Part shown: piece by piece, positions 48,301 through 61,700 of the stretch
Layout of the letters: each line of letters opens with the position of its first letter
Numbering within the stretch: the stretch's first letter is position 1
Assembly: GCA_036426205.1 (NCBI GenBank)
Contig: CM071568.1
Coordinates: 41,654,284 to 41,718,283 of the forward strand
From: Ascaphus truei
Taxonomy: Eukaryota > Chordata > Amphibia > Anura > Ascaphidae
Direction: 5' to 3'
DNA: 64,000 nt
Notes under the pieces: model-generated
What the model saw: the letters and a program-made list of their open reading frames with translations, nothing else
The model's database searches: none
What the model was told of the DNA's origin: nothing
Translations under genes and position numbers: made by a program

Positions 48301-51300
48301 GGGTTAAAAAAAGACTTTAAATTTAGAAAGGCAGATTTTAATAAACCGAGGAATAATCTACAAGGAATACATCTGGATGATATTTTTACAGGGAAATTTT
48401 GGAACATAAATGGTCAGTCTTTAAAACATTGCTAGAAAAGCACACGTATCAGTGTATATACCCTTGGGTAATATAAAAGAAACAAGTCTAAACCAAAATG
48501 GCTAAATAAACAGGTAGGGGGAGAATGGAAAAGAGGCAGGCATTTAGATTCTTAAAGTCAGAAAGGACAAATGCATCATATCAGAATTTTAAGGAATGTA
48601 ACAAAAATTGTAAAAAGGCAATACAATTAGCAAAAATTGAAAATGAAAAAAGGATTACAATAAAAAGTAAGATCAACCCTAAAAGGTTCTTTAAGTACCT
48701 TTTTAATACCCCAAAAATTAGAAAAAAGAAAATATAGAACCCTTTCAGTGTGAGATTGGTAGGCACATTATTGCAGATGAGGAAAAAGCAGAGATATTAA
48801 ACAAATTATTTGCCTCTGTGTTTACTAGGGAGGAATCAATTGCAAAAATAGTGCCGCAGGAGGAAGCCACAACCTCCTATGGTAACAAACAATTGGTTAA
48901 CTGAGGAAGAAGTTCATAGGCGTTTTGATGACATTTAAGTAAATAAGGCACCTGCCCCAATGGCATACATTCAAGAGTTCTTAAGGAGTTCAGTAATAGC
49001 CAAACCAATATTCAAGGACTCAATTTCCACAGGCTCAGAACCACAAGATTGGAGTAAAGCAGATGTGGTGCCTATATTTTAAAAGGGAGCTAGATCACAA
49101 CTGGGAATTACAGACATCAATAGTGGGGAAGCTACTTTGAAGGTTTCGTACGCGATAATATTCAGGAATACCTAATAGAAAACAAAATTATTAATAATAG
49201 TCAGCATGGATTTATGAAGGATAGATCATGCCAAACTAACCTTATTAGTTTCTTTGAGAAGGCAAGTTTAATTTCGACCTGGGTAATACAATTGATGTGG
49301 TCTACTTAGATTTTGCAAAGGCTTTTGGTTCCACACGAGCTTAGTGTACAAAACAAAAAGCAAATTTTAATCGGTAAAAATATTTGCACCTGGATTGAAA
49401 ACTGGTTGAAGGATAGACAACAGAGGGTTGCAATAAATTGAACATTTTTAAGTTGGGCTTAAGTTGTGATAAGAGTACCTCAGAGATTGGTACTGGGACC
49501 CCTGCTTTTAAACTTGCTTTAATTAATGACCCTTGAGGTTGGCATTGAGACCAAAGTCTCAATCTTTGCTGATAATACTAAATTGTGTACGGTAGTAAAA
49601 TCGGAGCAGGATGTAAATTCTCACCAGAAGGATTTGGATAGACAGGAACTTGGGTAGGTAAATGTCAGATGAGGTTTAATAGATATAAATGTAAGGTTAT
49701 GTGTGTGTGTTGGTGGACGATAGGGGAGCGCAGTACATGGAGTATATGTGAAAAAGAAAATGGATAATATAGTATAATAACGTATGGATTATGTTAATTT
49801 TCTGTGCTGGAGGAGTCTTTAGATTTTAAACTCACCTTTTTTCAAACAAATAAAGGCATATCCAATACCGTGGCAAAGATGTTTTCAGGGTAGATCTTCC
49901 ATCAAGATGGGCATATCCCTCAGGGTACACAGGTGTCGTGAAAGGTGGAGAAAAATCAGATATAGTGCACACCAGTGTAAATCAAAATCTTTATCTAATA
50001 AAACTAGTGGAAATGCACTTACAATTTCACCATAGAATACAGGCATATAATAAAAGTGAGTGTGGCTTGTTGGGCTCTCACCCCCTCCTCCGCTTGGAAC
50101 TCTCTCCCATCGTGTCACTTCTGGTCCGTTTCGCTCGTCTAGTAGCGTGAATGCCAGAGGATTCCCAACAGCTGGGGAGGCAAGGGTATGTTTGAGGTGA
50201 AGTCTTCAAGCTCCCTGTGAATTTCCCCCTGGGGAAGGGGTTTGTCAGTCTGTCAGTGGGTTTCACAGAGACACACTCGCACACCCAGCTGCCAAGGGGG
50301 ATGGAGGGGTGGTATGGGGGAGGGGGAAGAGGTGTGCAATTGAGTGCCATGACTGGTAATGTGGGGATGGGGGTGGCGGCTGTCACGGCACTGAACCCCC
50401 ACTCCTCCTCTTTACAAAACTCTGGCTCTTAAAAACCGTGACGCCTACATTTTTTTTTAGAGTTGCGTCCACCCGGTAGATTTATCAAAGTAGGGAGCTC
50501 CTGGGATTTTTTTTTCTTTTGATACATTTTTGGCACATAGCTTTGCTTCGGGGAGACTTTGTTAAATAAACCCCTTGTGTTAATTGAAAGTTTTGATATA
50601 CTTACTAAAGGTGCATTTCTATGAAGGACCAACATTTATGATCATTAATGGCTCATTGACAATGTTTTTTTTTTATTAGATATCATCGAAGTAGACGTAT
50701 CTGAGACTTGGGAATTGCTCTAGTTCTTGATAACCTTCTCACAGCATTGCCCCCTTCCTCCGAATTCTAAAAAGAAAAGAAAAAGATGTTTATCTTTCAA
50801 ATTCTTTGTGAAGATATGTTTTAATACCATTTCTAAATGTTACTTTTAGCTTGCATTTGTGAATATCCGGAGACCAATAATGATATTTTATTGAACAAAA
50901 TGATTAATGAACTGTACACATGTTCTTCTGATCAATATGGCACTCTTCTCTACAAACTGAAAGCGATAATCAGTCCATTGAATACTATGATCTTACAGAG
51001 ATCAATGGATGCATATTCTACTCGCAGTATGGTGAATTTAAATTATATTTATGATGGTTTTCATATTGCCAAAAGCTATATTCATTAATAAATGCAAATC
51101 TTTTACAGCATACCTCTCATATCAAACATCACTTCTAGAAGGCTACTAGAGTGCTGCATACTGTAGCAGTTAGCAGGAAACCATTTTTCACTTGATACTG
51201 TACTATTTTTAGGAAGTCTCTGCGCACAGTATCGATCTGCAGCTCAGCTAATCACTTGTCAGTGTGCAGATTTTATTGATGCATATATTAAGGGGGGGGG

Positions 51301-54300
51301 GTTAAAACGGCAGCTTGAACTGCATCTTGAATACATAATTGTTAGTATATAAAAAAAATGCAAAATCCATGGTTTCATGTAATCTAATTGGTTAATATTA
51401 ACAGTTGCAAGCTTGCAAGAGCTGTTCTTTTCCCCATATTGTAGGGTGGCCAAGTACACTGTACTTGTAATCTGTATAAATCTTTTTGGATCCTGGGAAA
51501 AAAAACTATATTCAGTATAATGTTACAAACCCTGTTTCATTGTTCCATAGGTTAATGACCTGTTTGATTTAGGATGTCTACAGCTAAGCGCATTAGAAGA
51601 AATGTACGTAATATTTCAGGGATATGTTTTTTTTCTTTCTTAAAGAGTTAAGTGTTCTGACATTTTCAAATTCCTGGAGGCTAAATTGCATACTTAATGT
51701 TTCCATGTATGTAAATTGGGGGGTAGGGGGGGTGGGGGTGCTAGCAATCTTTCTGATTTAATAATCCCTGTGTGATTATGTAGGTGCTTTCCAAAACAAG
51801 AGGGGTTTTTTCTTTTCCTTTTTTTTTTTTTGGAAAATTTTGCAAGAATTCTTATCAATTGCTCTTCATAACTACATTTATAGTTCATCATAACATATAA
51901 ACGCCGGAAGTCATCAAAGCGTGACTTATAAATGAGCGGATTGGAGAGCTTGAATTTAATGCGATTTTTAAATCGTGTGTGTGGCGAGAGACATATATCC
52001 TAAAAACATTTTGCCAGCAAATCGCATTTTCTCTTCTCTATAGGCCGTATTTTCTAAGCCTTTTTTCCTATGTTACTTCAGTTTTATTACAGCACATGCA
52101 TGAAACCACAAAACGTGTCCTTGAATTTCAGCAGATGAATCTTATTTCTGTCACTAGCTAGTCTAATTATTTTTCTCTAGAATTGTAATTAATCTCATAT
52201 GTAGAAGAAACTGACTGCTTAATGATGTAATTTTAGATGTTTTCCTCTTTCTTAGTCCTCTGTTGTTTTTGGGGGATTCTGTCTAGGGGACTGCCTTATT
52301 TAAAAACGAGTTGATTTGTTCCTTGTTCTAGGAAATGGTGCCCTTGCAGAGCGTTCAGAAAATGTTCGTGTTTTGGGACTCCCAGCTGGTAAGTCATTTT
52401 TGTGTAATCTTTACATTTTGCATGATTTAAATGCCAAATATTAACCACAAAAGTGGGTCCTATGAAGAAATAATTGCTTGTAAAATGTCTTACTGCATAT
52501 TATGTATGTTGCAAAGCAACTGGAACATTCTAAAAAAAGATTGCCCTGGAATCTGCCTAGTTCTGAGTAAATTTTGCTCTTTTAAATTGACTCATTTTTG
52601 TTTTTACGTTAAAACCTGCATTGGTAGGCGGATGAATTTTTTGTGTCCAGGGGTTCTATTAAATCTATATTGTTTCAAGGCACAGTTACCACGAAAAAAT
52701 AATATATGTATATCAAATTAAGTCAGTCCACATGACTGATTAAATTTAGTATTTCAGATATTTATTGTGATACTTTTGTGTTAACTTTGTTGTCAATAGC
52801 AGAACTGGTTTTATTTGATGAATTTTGTAGTTTTAGGATGTATTTATGTCTTCATCTTGTACTGTGAATTTAAAGGGTATTTTTTCTTTAATTGCATGTT
52901 AGGCCATGTCCATGGTTATCGCGAGCGACTGAGTGCCACGATCAAAATGCTGTACGGCAATGAGCGCGCAACGTGCAAGGAATCAAATAAATGTGCTTTT
53001 TCCGCGCGACGGCCGGGTCACGTGCGCGGTTCAGCCAATGGGACTGAACCGCTCGCATGACGTCACGGGCACGCCCTCCGTCGCCCAATCCTACAGGCCG
53101 TGCATCGCTCCACCTAAAGGCGAGCGCGCGCGGGAACCATGGATGCAGCCTAACTGGAACATAGGTCCGAACTGGTTGTAGCACCTTTTATAGTAGAAGA
53201 CTTGTACATTACGTCAGTGGTGCTCCACTCCAATCCCCCGATTCGCCCCTTTACCCCCCCCCCCCCCCTCAACCTGTCCATTTTTCAGGATATCCCGGGT
53301 CCAGCACAGGTGGCCACATGTGCTGAAGCTATGACTGATTGAGCCACCTGTGCTGAAGCAGGGATATCCTGAAAATCTGACCTACTGGGGGGGGGGGGGG
53401 CTTGAGGACTCGAGTTGAGCACCCTGGCATTACATCTGATTTATATCTTAAGCCATTTTATACTAAAGATGATTTTTATAGGAACAAGAGATGGTTCCTG
53501 AGTTTTTAGGAGCAAATAGTAGATTTCTGCCGGAGAGTACATTTCTGGTTTCATGCTTGCCATGTTTTCAAAATAAGATGGACGAGCACAAACATCAATA
53601 TACAGCTGGTCCTTGCTTATCCAACTTAAATTGCGTCCCGCAAACCGCCGTCTGATAACAGACCGTCGGATTGCGGGTCCATGTTAATCCGCAGCAGTGA
53701 CCGTCGGATAAGCGGGTCTGACGTCGCATAATGCGTCCAACAGACTGCTTTATGCAGCGGCGGATAAGGCATTCGATGGAAAGCGGCTGTCGGATACCGA
53801 GGACCACCTTGGTAAAGCGTACAGTACGCTTTAAGCATCACTCATTTAAGCAAACAAGCACATTATATATAATTTTTTTAGGATCTAAACTAAAAGCGAA
53901 GGCAGTGTAGTATTTTGATTGGAATGTGTCGGTTTTTACAGCGCCTTCTACTGGGTTTGAAGTTAGTTATTTAAAAGTTTATTTACTTTTTTAGATTGGA
54001 CCATGATCCTCACCACTGTAAAAAGGCAGTCACTAAGCAAGAGGGAGGTACCCCGGGTTTGTTATGATTAATGGGGGGTGCCCCGTCATACAGTATGCGA
54101 TTAATTTTGCATTCCAATATTTGCACAGTCCTAAACGGAAGTCTGTGTATATGTGTTATAAGGGAAAGCACAAAAATAAAACTCTTTAAATGTGCATCAT
54201 CCTTGTTTTCTTTTCAACGTGTCAAATTATCAGAATGTACTCCTAGGCTTCATTTACATCAATCATACAAGAAAAAAAGCCACTCCACAAAAATGGTCAA

Positions 54301-55524
54301 CAGTGAGATATAGAAGTGTATATTTCTTGAACGTTTCTACATAATGTCGATTGTAGAAAATGTCTCTTGGTAAAAAGCTACACTAGCCAAAAAATGTGTA
54401 CTTCATTGATCTTTGTAAATCTTGTTTGTGAAAACTGCAATTCTGCAACAGTAAGAAACCTGACGCGATCATACTAATACAATATAAAAGTTGCATTTCA
54501 GACATCCAAATTAACACTGTAACACACGTGCAGCTGAACACCGATCAACATTAATGTACATTTTTATCGTCATTTACTAAACGTTTTGTAGATGATTTTT
54601 TTTTTTTTTTTACAGTGTTCGTGGCAGTATAGTACACCTTGCATCTTCATTTTAACCCTTTCCTAATTGTTTTCCAGCTTGTGGAGGAATTACTGAACAG
54701 ATTAAAGAGCAGAGCGGGGTAATTACGAGTCCCGGGTGGCCGTCCGAGTATCCTTCAAGAATCAACTGCAGTTGGAATATCCGAGCAAACACTGGAGAAA
54801 TAATTACCATCAGGTGCGTACTACATGTGCTTTACTACTCGCTGCTAATTTGTGTACAAATAACAGATTGTAATAATAGGGAGTGAGAGGGGGAAGGGTT
54901 GTGAGCTCTAGCTACTGTCAATGATTAGGTGCCAGGGGTGAGAGAGTCATAGAACACAAAAAGAACACCTGCCTAGACAGGTGAAAGAACCCCTTTTGAA
55001 CAAGCACTCATACGGTGATAGGTACAGATAGATTAAAAAAAAAAAAATTGAACCTTTATTAGTGTATATGGGTAACATAAGTGAAGTACATAAACACTCA
55101 ACACAATTAAAAACGTATTAAATGAATTGCCCCTAGGTCTATTTATAAACTAATACTTGAAGGAGAATGTTTGGGGATGTCTGGTACCATATGAAAAAAA
55201 AATTTTTTAAATTTTTTTAAAACTAATATGGTGCCTCAGTGTGGTCTATCTATAATGTTTGAAAGAGTCTGGTATGTGTCACTCGAGTGTAGTGACAGTC
55301 AAATCTACTTTCATGCCACATCTGAATAACTTGTGGTTCTGTGACTAAATACAGAGTAGTACCTGTATATCGCTAGGGTGTTGCGGGTTGAACCCACATA
55401 CAAAGTTTTCAGTCAGTGTCTAGGGTGTTGCGGGTTGAACCCACATACAAAGTTTTCAGTCAGTGTGACCTAGCTGCACTTTGCTGGTCACAGAAGCCAA
55501 CAAGGGGTTAATTTGTATATCCTT

Positions 55525-55563
<39 letters not shown>

Positions 55564-56515
55564 AAAGTTAACAAAAGGTCAAATTTAATATCCGGGTGTA
55601 TATACTTAAATTAGAAACAGGTTGGATATTACATCAAAAATCAATATATACCAAATAAATTGTCACCACAATGTGTTTCGAAGTGAGTTAAGTGTAACAA
55701 TGCTCGTCTTTAGGCTCTCCTGCAGTTTCTTATGGAAAATGCTCCACTACTCCAAGGGTAGATGTGCAAAAGAAGTACCTAATTATGTGAAACCTTTTTT
55801 AGAAGAAAAATAGGTACTCCAGTAAGTATTGCAATCCCAGTAAAACAAATGAATAATAGCTCATCGGAGGTAAATGCTACTCCACGAAACGCGTAGTGCC
55901 GGACTGCTGTAATTCTGTCTCTGGTCTAATCCTCTAAACTGTGGTGCGTACTCAAACTGACTGACCTCACTTTCTGCTCCCCGTTCAGCCGGATACGTGG
56001 GTGCTTGCTGGACTAAGGAGCGTTCCCCAAGACCGTGGATCATATCACATTCACCGGACGCAGCGAATTTACTTCAGATGAACGATTATTAATTTGTTTA
56101 CCTGAATACCTATTTCTCTTATAAAAGGTTTTACTCTGAGGCACTTCTTTTCTTAGTGTCTTTTTACTGTAACATTACTTGTGCTCAAAGCATTGAAGAG
56201 CATACAATGTCTTACGCTGTCTCCACCAATGAAAGGATTCATAAATTAAGTGGGGAATTTATTATAATAACACTACATATATTTTATTTTTCAGTTTTCA
56301 AGAATTTGATCTCCAGGGATCATTCAGATGCAGTTCTGATTGGTTAACAATAGGTCCCTCCCAAAATTCTGAGAGCAACAGAGCATGCGGCTCTACAATT
56401 CCAGCACCATACATCTCCTTACAAGACCATGTGTGGATCAAGTTTCATTCAGACGACCACATTTCCAGAAAAGGCTTTCGATTGTCATATTTTTCAGGTA
56501 TGGCTTCTGCACCAG

Positions 56516-56577
<62 letters not shown>

Positions 56578-58736
56578 TGTGTGTGTGTGGGTGTTTGTGT
56601 GTGTTTTTGTGTGTTGTGGTGTGTTTGGTGTGTGTGTGTGTGTGTGTGAGATCTGGTTTCTGTCTGTATTTGAGTTCAGAAATATAACATATATTCACTT
56701 TGAATATCAAATATGCAGCAAACAAGAATACATACTAGCTGATGCAAACTAATAAGGAAGCTATTTTAAGGACGTTCCCTAAAGCTTTACTGTTCTGCAA
56801 TAGGCATCTTGCACAGCCATGGCTTGATTAAAGCAGCACACTTTCTGAACTTATCCGCTTGAACTTGCTCACAGTCTGCATTATGTAACTTGGAACAGGC
56901 TGCAAGTTATGTACAATAGGTTTATGGTGGATTTAAACACCTCAATGGTAAGCAGTGCAGTCAATACAAAACACATTTAGGAGTATGCCAGTGCTATTAG
57001 CATTTTCATGAAATGAGTGGAAGCAAATCCTTTTTTCAATGAATTCGTTTTCACAACCTGTAAATAGTTTTAATGTAACTACCTGACCAATGCACCGCAA
57101 CTGTAAAATACTCATCTCTAGCTAACCATAAAGCATTCTTCACAACATTTCTGTTAAAATGTTTCATTTGTAATTATTTTTTTTTAGGAAAGAAAAAATG
57201 CGAGAGTGACCGGTTCCATTGTGAAAATGGAAAATGTATTCCAGAGACATTCAAATGTAATCACCTGGACGATTGTGGAGATGGTTCTGATGAAAAGCTC
57301 TGTGCCAAAGTAAATCGCCCAACTGCTGCTTCCTTTCAGCCCTGTGCGTTCAACCAGTTTCAATGTCTTTCACGTTTCACAAAAGCCTACACCTGCCTCC
57401 CCAACTCCTTAAAATGTGATGGAAACATTGACTGCCTGGACTTGGGTGATGAGATAGATTGTGACGTACCTAAATGTGGACAGTCACTAAAATATTTCTA
57501 TGGTGCATTCAGCTCCCCAAACTATCCTGACTTCTACCCCCCTGGCAGCAATTGCACATGGCTCATAGACACTGGCGATCGACGCAAAGTGATTCTGCGC
57601 TTCACAGATTTTAAATTGGATGGCACAGGTTATGGGGACTATGTCAAAATATATGATGGACTGGAGGAAATTCCACGTAAGCTTTTGCGTGTCTTGACTG
57701 CTTTTGACTCTCATGCTCCCCTTACAATTGTTTCTTCCACTGGGCAAATCAGAGTGCATTTTTGTGCAGATAAGGTAAATGCAGCGAGAGGTTTTAATGC
57801 AACATACCAAGTGGATGGCTTCTGCTTGCCATGGGAGATTCCTTGTGGTGGTAACTGGGGCTGTTACACTGAACAGCAACGTTGTGATGGATATTGGCAT
57901 TGTCCCAATGGAAGAGATGAGTTAAACTGTACCATGTGCCAAAAAGAAGAGTTCCCATGCTCCAGAAATGGTGTTTGCTATCCGCGGTCAGACCGCTGCA
58001 ACTACCAAAATCATTGCCCGAATGGTTCAGACGAGAAAAACTGCTTCTTTTGCCAGCCAGGAAATTTTCACTGCAAAAATAACCGTTGTGTTTTTGAAAG
58101 CTGGGTCTGTGATTCTCAAGACGACTGTGGTGATGGTAGTGACGAGGAGAATTGTCCCGTGATTGTACCTACAAGAGTCATCACTGCTGCAGTGATCGGG
58201 AGCCTCATATGTGGACTACTGCTTGTCATTGCTTTAGGATGCACATGCAAACTTTACTCCCTACGTATGTTTGAACGAAGGTAAGTAAGTAGATTTGTCA
58301 TTGGATGGTTAGCTCAATGGCTTTAAAGGTCTGTTTACATCAGGGGTGGGGAACGTCAGGCCCGAGGGCCGTATAAGGCCCCCGAAATCATTTGGTCTGG
58401 CCCTGCTAAGGCAACTGCTATAACCGGGGTCATGCTAATTTTTAAAAAATGGCCGCCGCGCGCCAGATCGGGAGGAGGTGGTGTGAGGCGCCGGCAGCCC
58501 TACACGATCCCCAGCAGCCACTGTACTAGCCCCAGCAGCCACCGTACTTCCCCCAGCAGTTCCCCCCGCACTTACCCCAGCAGCCGCCCTACACGATCCC
58601 CCCAGCAGCAGCAGCAACTACCAGAGGTAGGGGGGGGATCTGTGTGCCTGTCTGTGTCTGTATGGCCTGCGAACGATGTTGTAAATATCCAAATGGCCTT
58701 TGGCAGAAAAAAGGTTCCCCACCCCTGGTTTACATT

Positions 58737-58787
<51 letters not shown>

Positions 58788-61700
58788 ATGCAAATGTAGT
58801 ATTTCCCAGAATGCGATGACAATATAAGGCAACTAAGCTATTCAAGAATATTAACTGCATTTTTTTTATAGTACCGCTGTTATTTTCAATAAGCACCTTA
58901 TTAACATTAGAAAGTAGGTGAACCCTATTCAAATCCCAGTGTTGGCTTTTATTTGACACTGTAAGTTCACAAAAACTGATATGTACAGATACAGCGGCCG
59001 TTATTCGAACAAATCACGGTGCCATTTTCGTGTGCGCTGCGGCATTAACGCCGCCAATCGCCCCAGGCAACCGTGTTTATCGCGGTTGCTTTGTTTGAAT
59101 TTCTTGGATTCTGTTTCTTTATGTGCAATGAAATGAATGAATTGTAATGTGTACAGTACTGTGCTACTGTGTCAATTTCAGGTGTTTAAAAGCCAGAACA
59201 CTAAAATGCCATTTTCTGCACTCGCGTCTAAGGGTGGTACGGTTGGAAGAAATTGCGCGCCATCACATGGGTATTCTGAGGTATACACCGCGTGGTGTTT
59301 CAATAACGGCCGCTGCATCTGTACAGGTGTAGCAAGACTTACTGTCCCTATCACAGCGGATAAAAAAGCAAAAGTTCACAGTGCCTGAAAGCTTGCCTGT
59401 CGCTACTGTGCTCCTGGAGGGTCCGTGCTTCCGAATGGGACTCCCACAGTGTTAATTCTTTCCAGGCCGCGGCCGTCACAACAAAGACCATAAGGATTAC
59501 TACATCTGTACCGCAATATTATACCATTATGATTTGTCACAGAAGATAATTCAATATAAATATTTACAATTCTGAGTATTTTGTGTACTATAGAACTTCA
59601 CTAAGGTGAAAATACAAGTAGGGCCTCTATATATAGTCAGCCGGGTATAAAATTGTTCTGATAATGAATGTTTAATTCTTAAAGGTCATTTGAAACACAG
59701 CTGTCGAGAGTAGAAGCAGAGTTATTGAGACGGGAAGCCCCTCCTTCTTATGGGCAATTGATTGCCCAAGGTTTAATTCCACCAGTTGAAGACTTTCCAG
59801 TGTGCTCTCCGAACCAGGTAAAGTTTTAAAGTTTCAGTTGATTTTTAGTATCCCCATATGAAAATAACTTGTTGCAGTATAACACAAGATTTGATAGCTG
59901 TGTATTGCAAACCATCTACAATGCATCTATTTAAGAGTGAGAAGAACCCAAAAGCATTGATTCCAAACAAAGTGTAAGCATAAAGAGCCTAATGTTATAG
60001 CTAACAAGATGCTTTGGGACCTTGGATTAAAAATTATTGCTGTTATTTATATCCAACAACATTTGGGTCATTGTGTGTAAAATTCTAATAAGTTTGTCAT
60101 TTCAGCAATGTACATACTTTTTATCAAGCATTATCTTTACACTTATCCCACCCTATCATTGTCAGAGAGCCAGTAAAGATAAAGGGAGGGTAATTTATGG
60201 GGGGATCTGACTTCAAACACTGTGAGATCAAACAGAAGGGAAAATCAAACCCCTCCCAAGTCTTGGCTCCCATGTTTACATACTAACTTAATATATATTC
60301 AAATACTCTACATCTGGGTGCCTGTCTGTTTTACCCAAATTTCAATCTCTTAAACATGCCACTCTAATTTAGTGCACTTAGGTCTTAGGATGCATTGCCC
60401 CTTTTAAGTAAAAAAATAAACTTAAACATATTAGAAATGATCCCTCGTTGATCTAAGAACAGATTTTCACTTTTGCCCTATTCTATATCATAGACCCCAT
60501 TATAGTTTGCTGTGAAGTTGTGTTGCTTGTCAGGAAAGCTTTGACTCATTCATTAAAATGTTACTTAAAGCATTCCTGTCAAGGCTACCTCAAAGTTAAT
60601 AGGGGGTGTGTAAGGCTACAGACATAGTGACTGTGTGCGGCACGAACAAATTCATATAAGTATACCAATCCGGCCATGCGCACGCCACGTCTTTTGAGCT
60701 GTTTGACCCAATGAGGGCGTACCAGCCTGATGACATCACGGCCATGCCTCTCCGTCGCGCTGGAGGGTAATGGAGGACACAGAACGCTCAGACAAGAGGC
60801 GCGCTCGCCTACTTGAGATCTGTTGGGCGCGCACACTATGTCCGCTGCTTAAAGATGTTTTCATGGCATTTTCAATAAGGGCTGTATTAGCAGTAACGAC
60901 AGTAGTAATTCATCTTCTATTATGGAAGTGGCCTTAATTTTGAAAATAATCATATCACTTTCACAAACCTTCTTTCATTTTCCGTAACTAAGTCACTGTA
61001 GAAAATAGTGAGCAGAATCGAGAACTCGTTTTGTTAACAAATACATTATAATTAACTGCATGGTCAAATAATGTTGTTTTCCACTCAAATAGGGATTTTT
61101 ACATCTGCCTGTAAATCCTGCAAGTGTGATCAATACATTACCTACAGAGCTCACTAAATGTTAATGCAATATATAACACATCCTAATTGCAACTTTATTT
61201 TGTGAATATTACAAAGAATAATGGTCCATGCTGCTTTAGCCTTTGCAAATGACTTTTTTTAATGTTTTTTTTATCTTTGTAGGCTTCCGTTTTGGAGAAC
61301 TTGAGACTTGCAGTTAGATCTCAGCTTGGATTTACATCAATTAGACTCCCAATAGCAGGCAGGTCAAGTAATATTTGGAATAGAATTTTCAATTTTGTGC
61401 GATCACGCAATTCAGGGTCTTTAGCATTGGCCTCAACTGAGGGAGACAATGCCGTTTCAAGTCAGAGTACAAACCGAGAGGCAGATCGGAGTAATACACA
61501 TCGAGGGCTTTTCTCAATCGAGTCTGACACAGATAGAGAAAATGAGCGGAGAGATGCACAAGGTGCAGTTGGTGGTATTGCTGCTTCTTTGCCTCAAAAA
61601 ACTCCTCCAGTTTCTGCCGTAGAAGTCACTGTAGGTGCAAATGGTGTGTTGCCTCAAAATTCCAACAGCAGCACAATGGATAATGGAAGGGAGATGTCTG

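Noticed and set aside
55385..55470. tRNA-like B-box GGGTTGAACCC suggesting a SINE
   Set aside because: No A-box at proper spacing and no tail; it is part of a 47-bp tandem repeat.
58432..58788. 118-codon Ser/Pro-rich ORF in intron 5
   Set aside because: Lies entirely inside the hAT MITE and the GT repeat.
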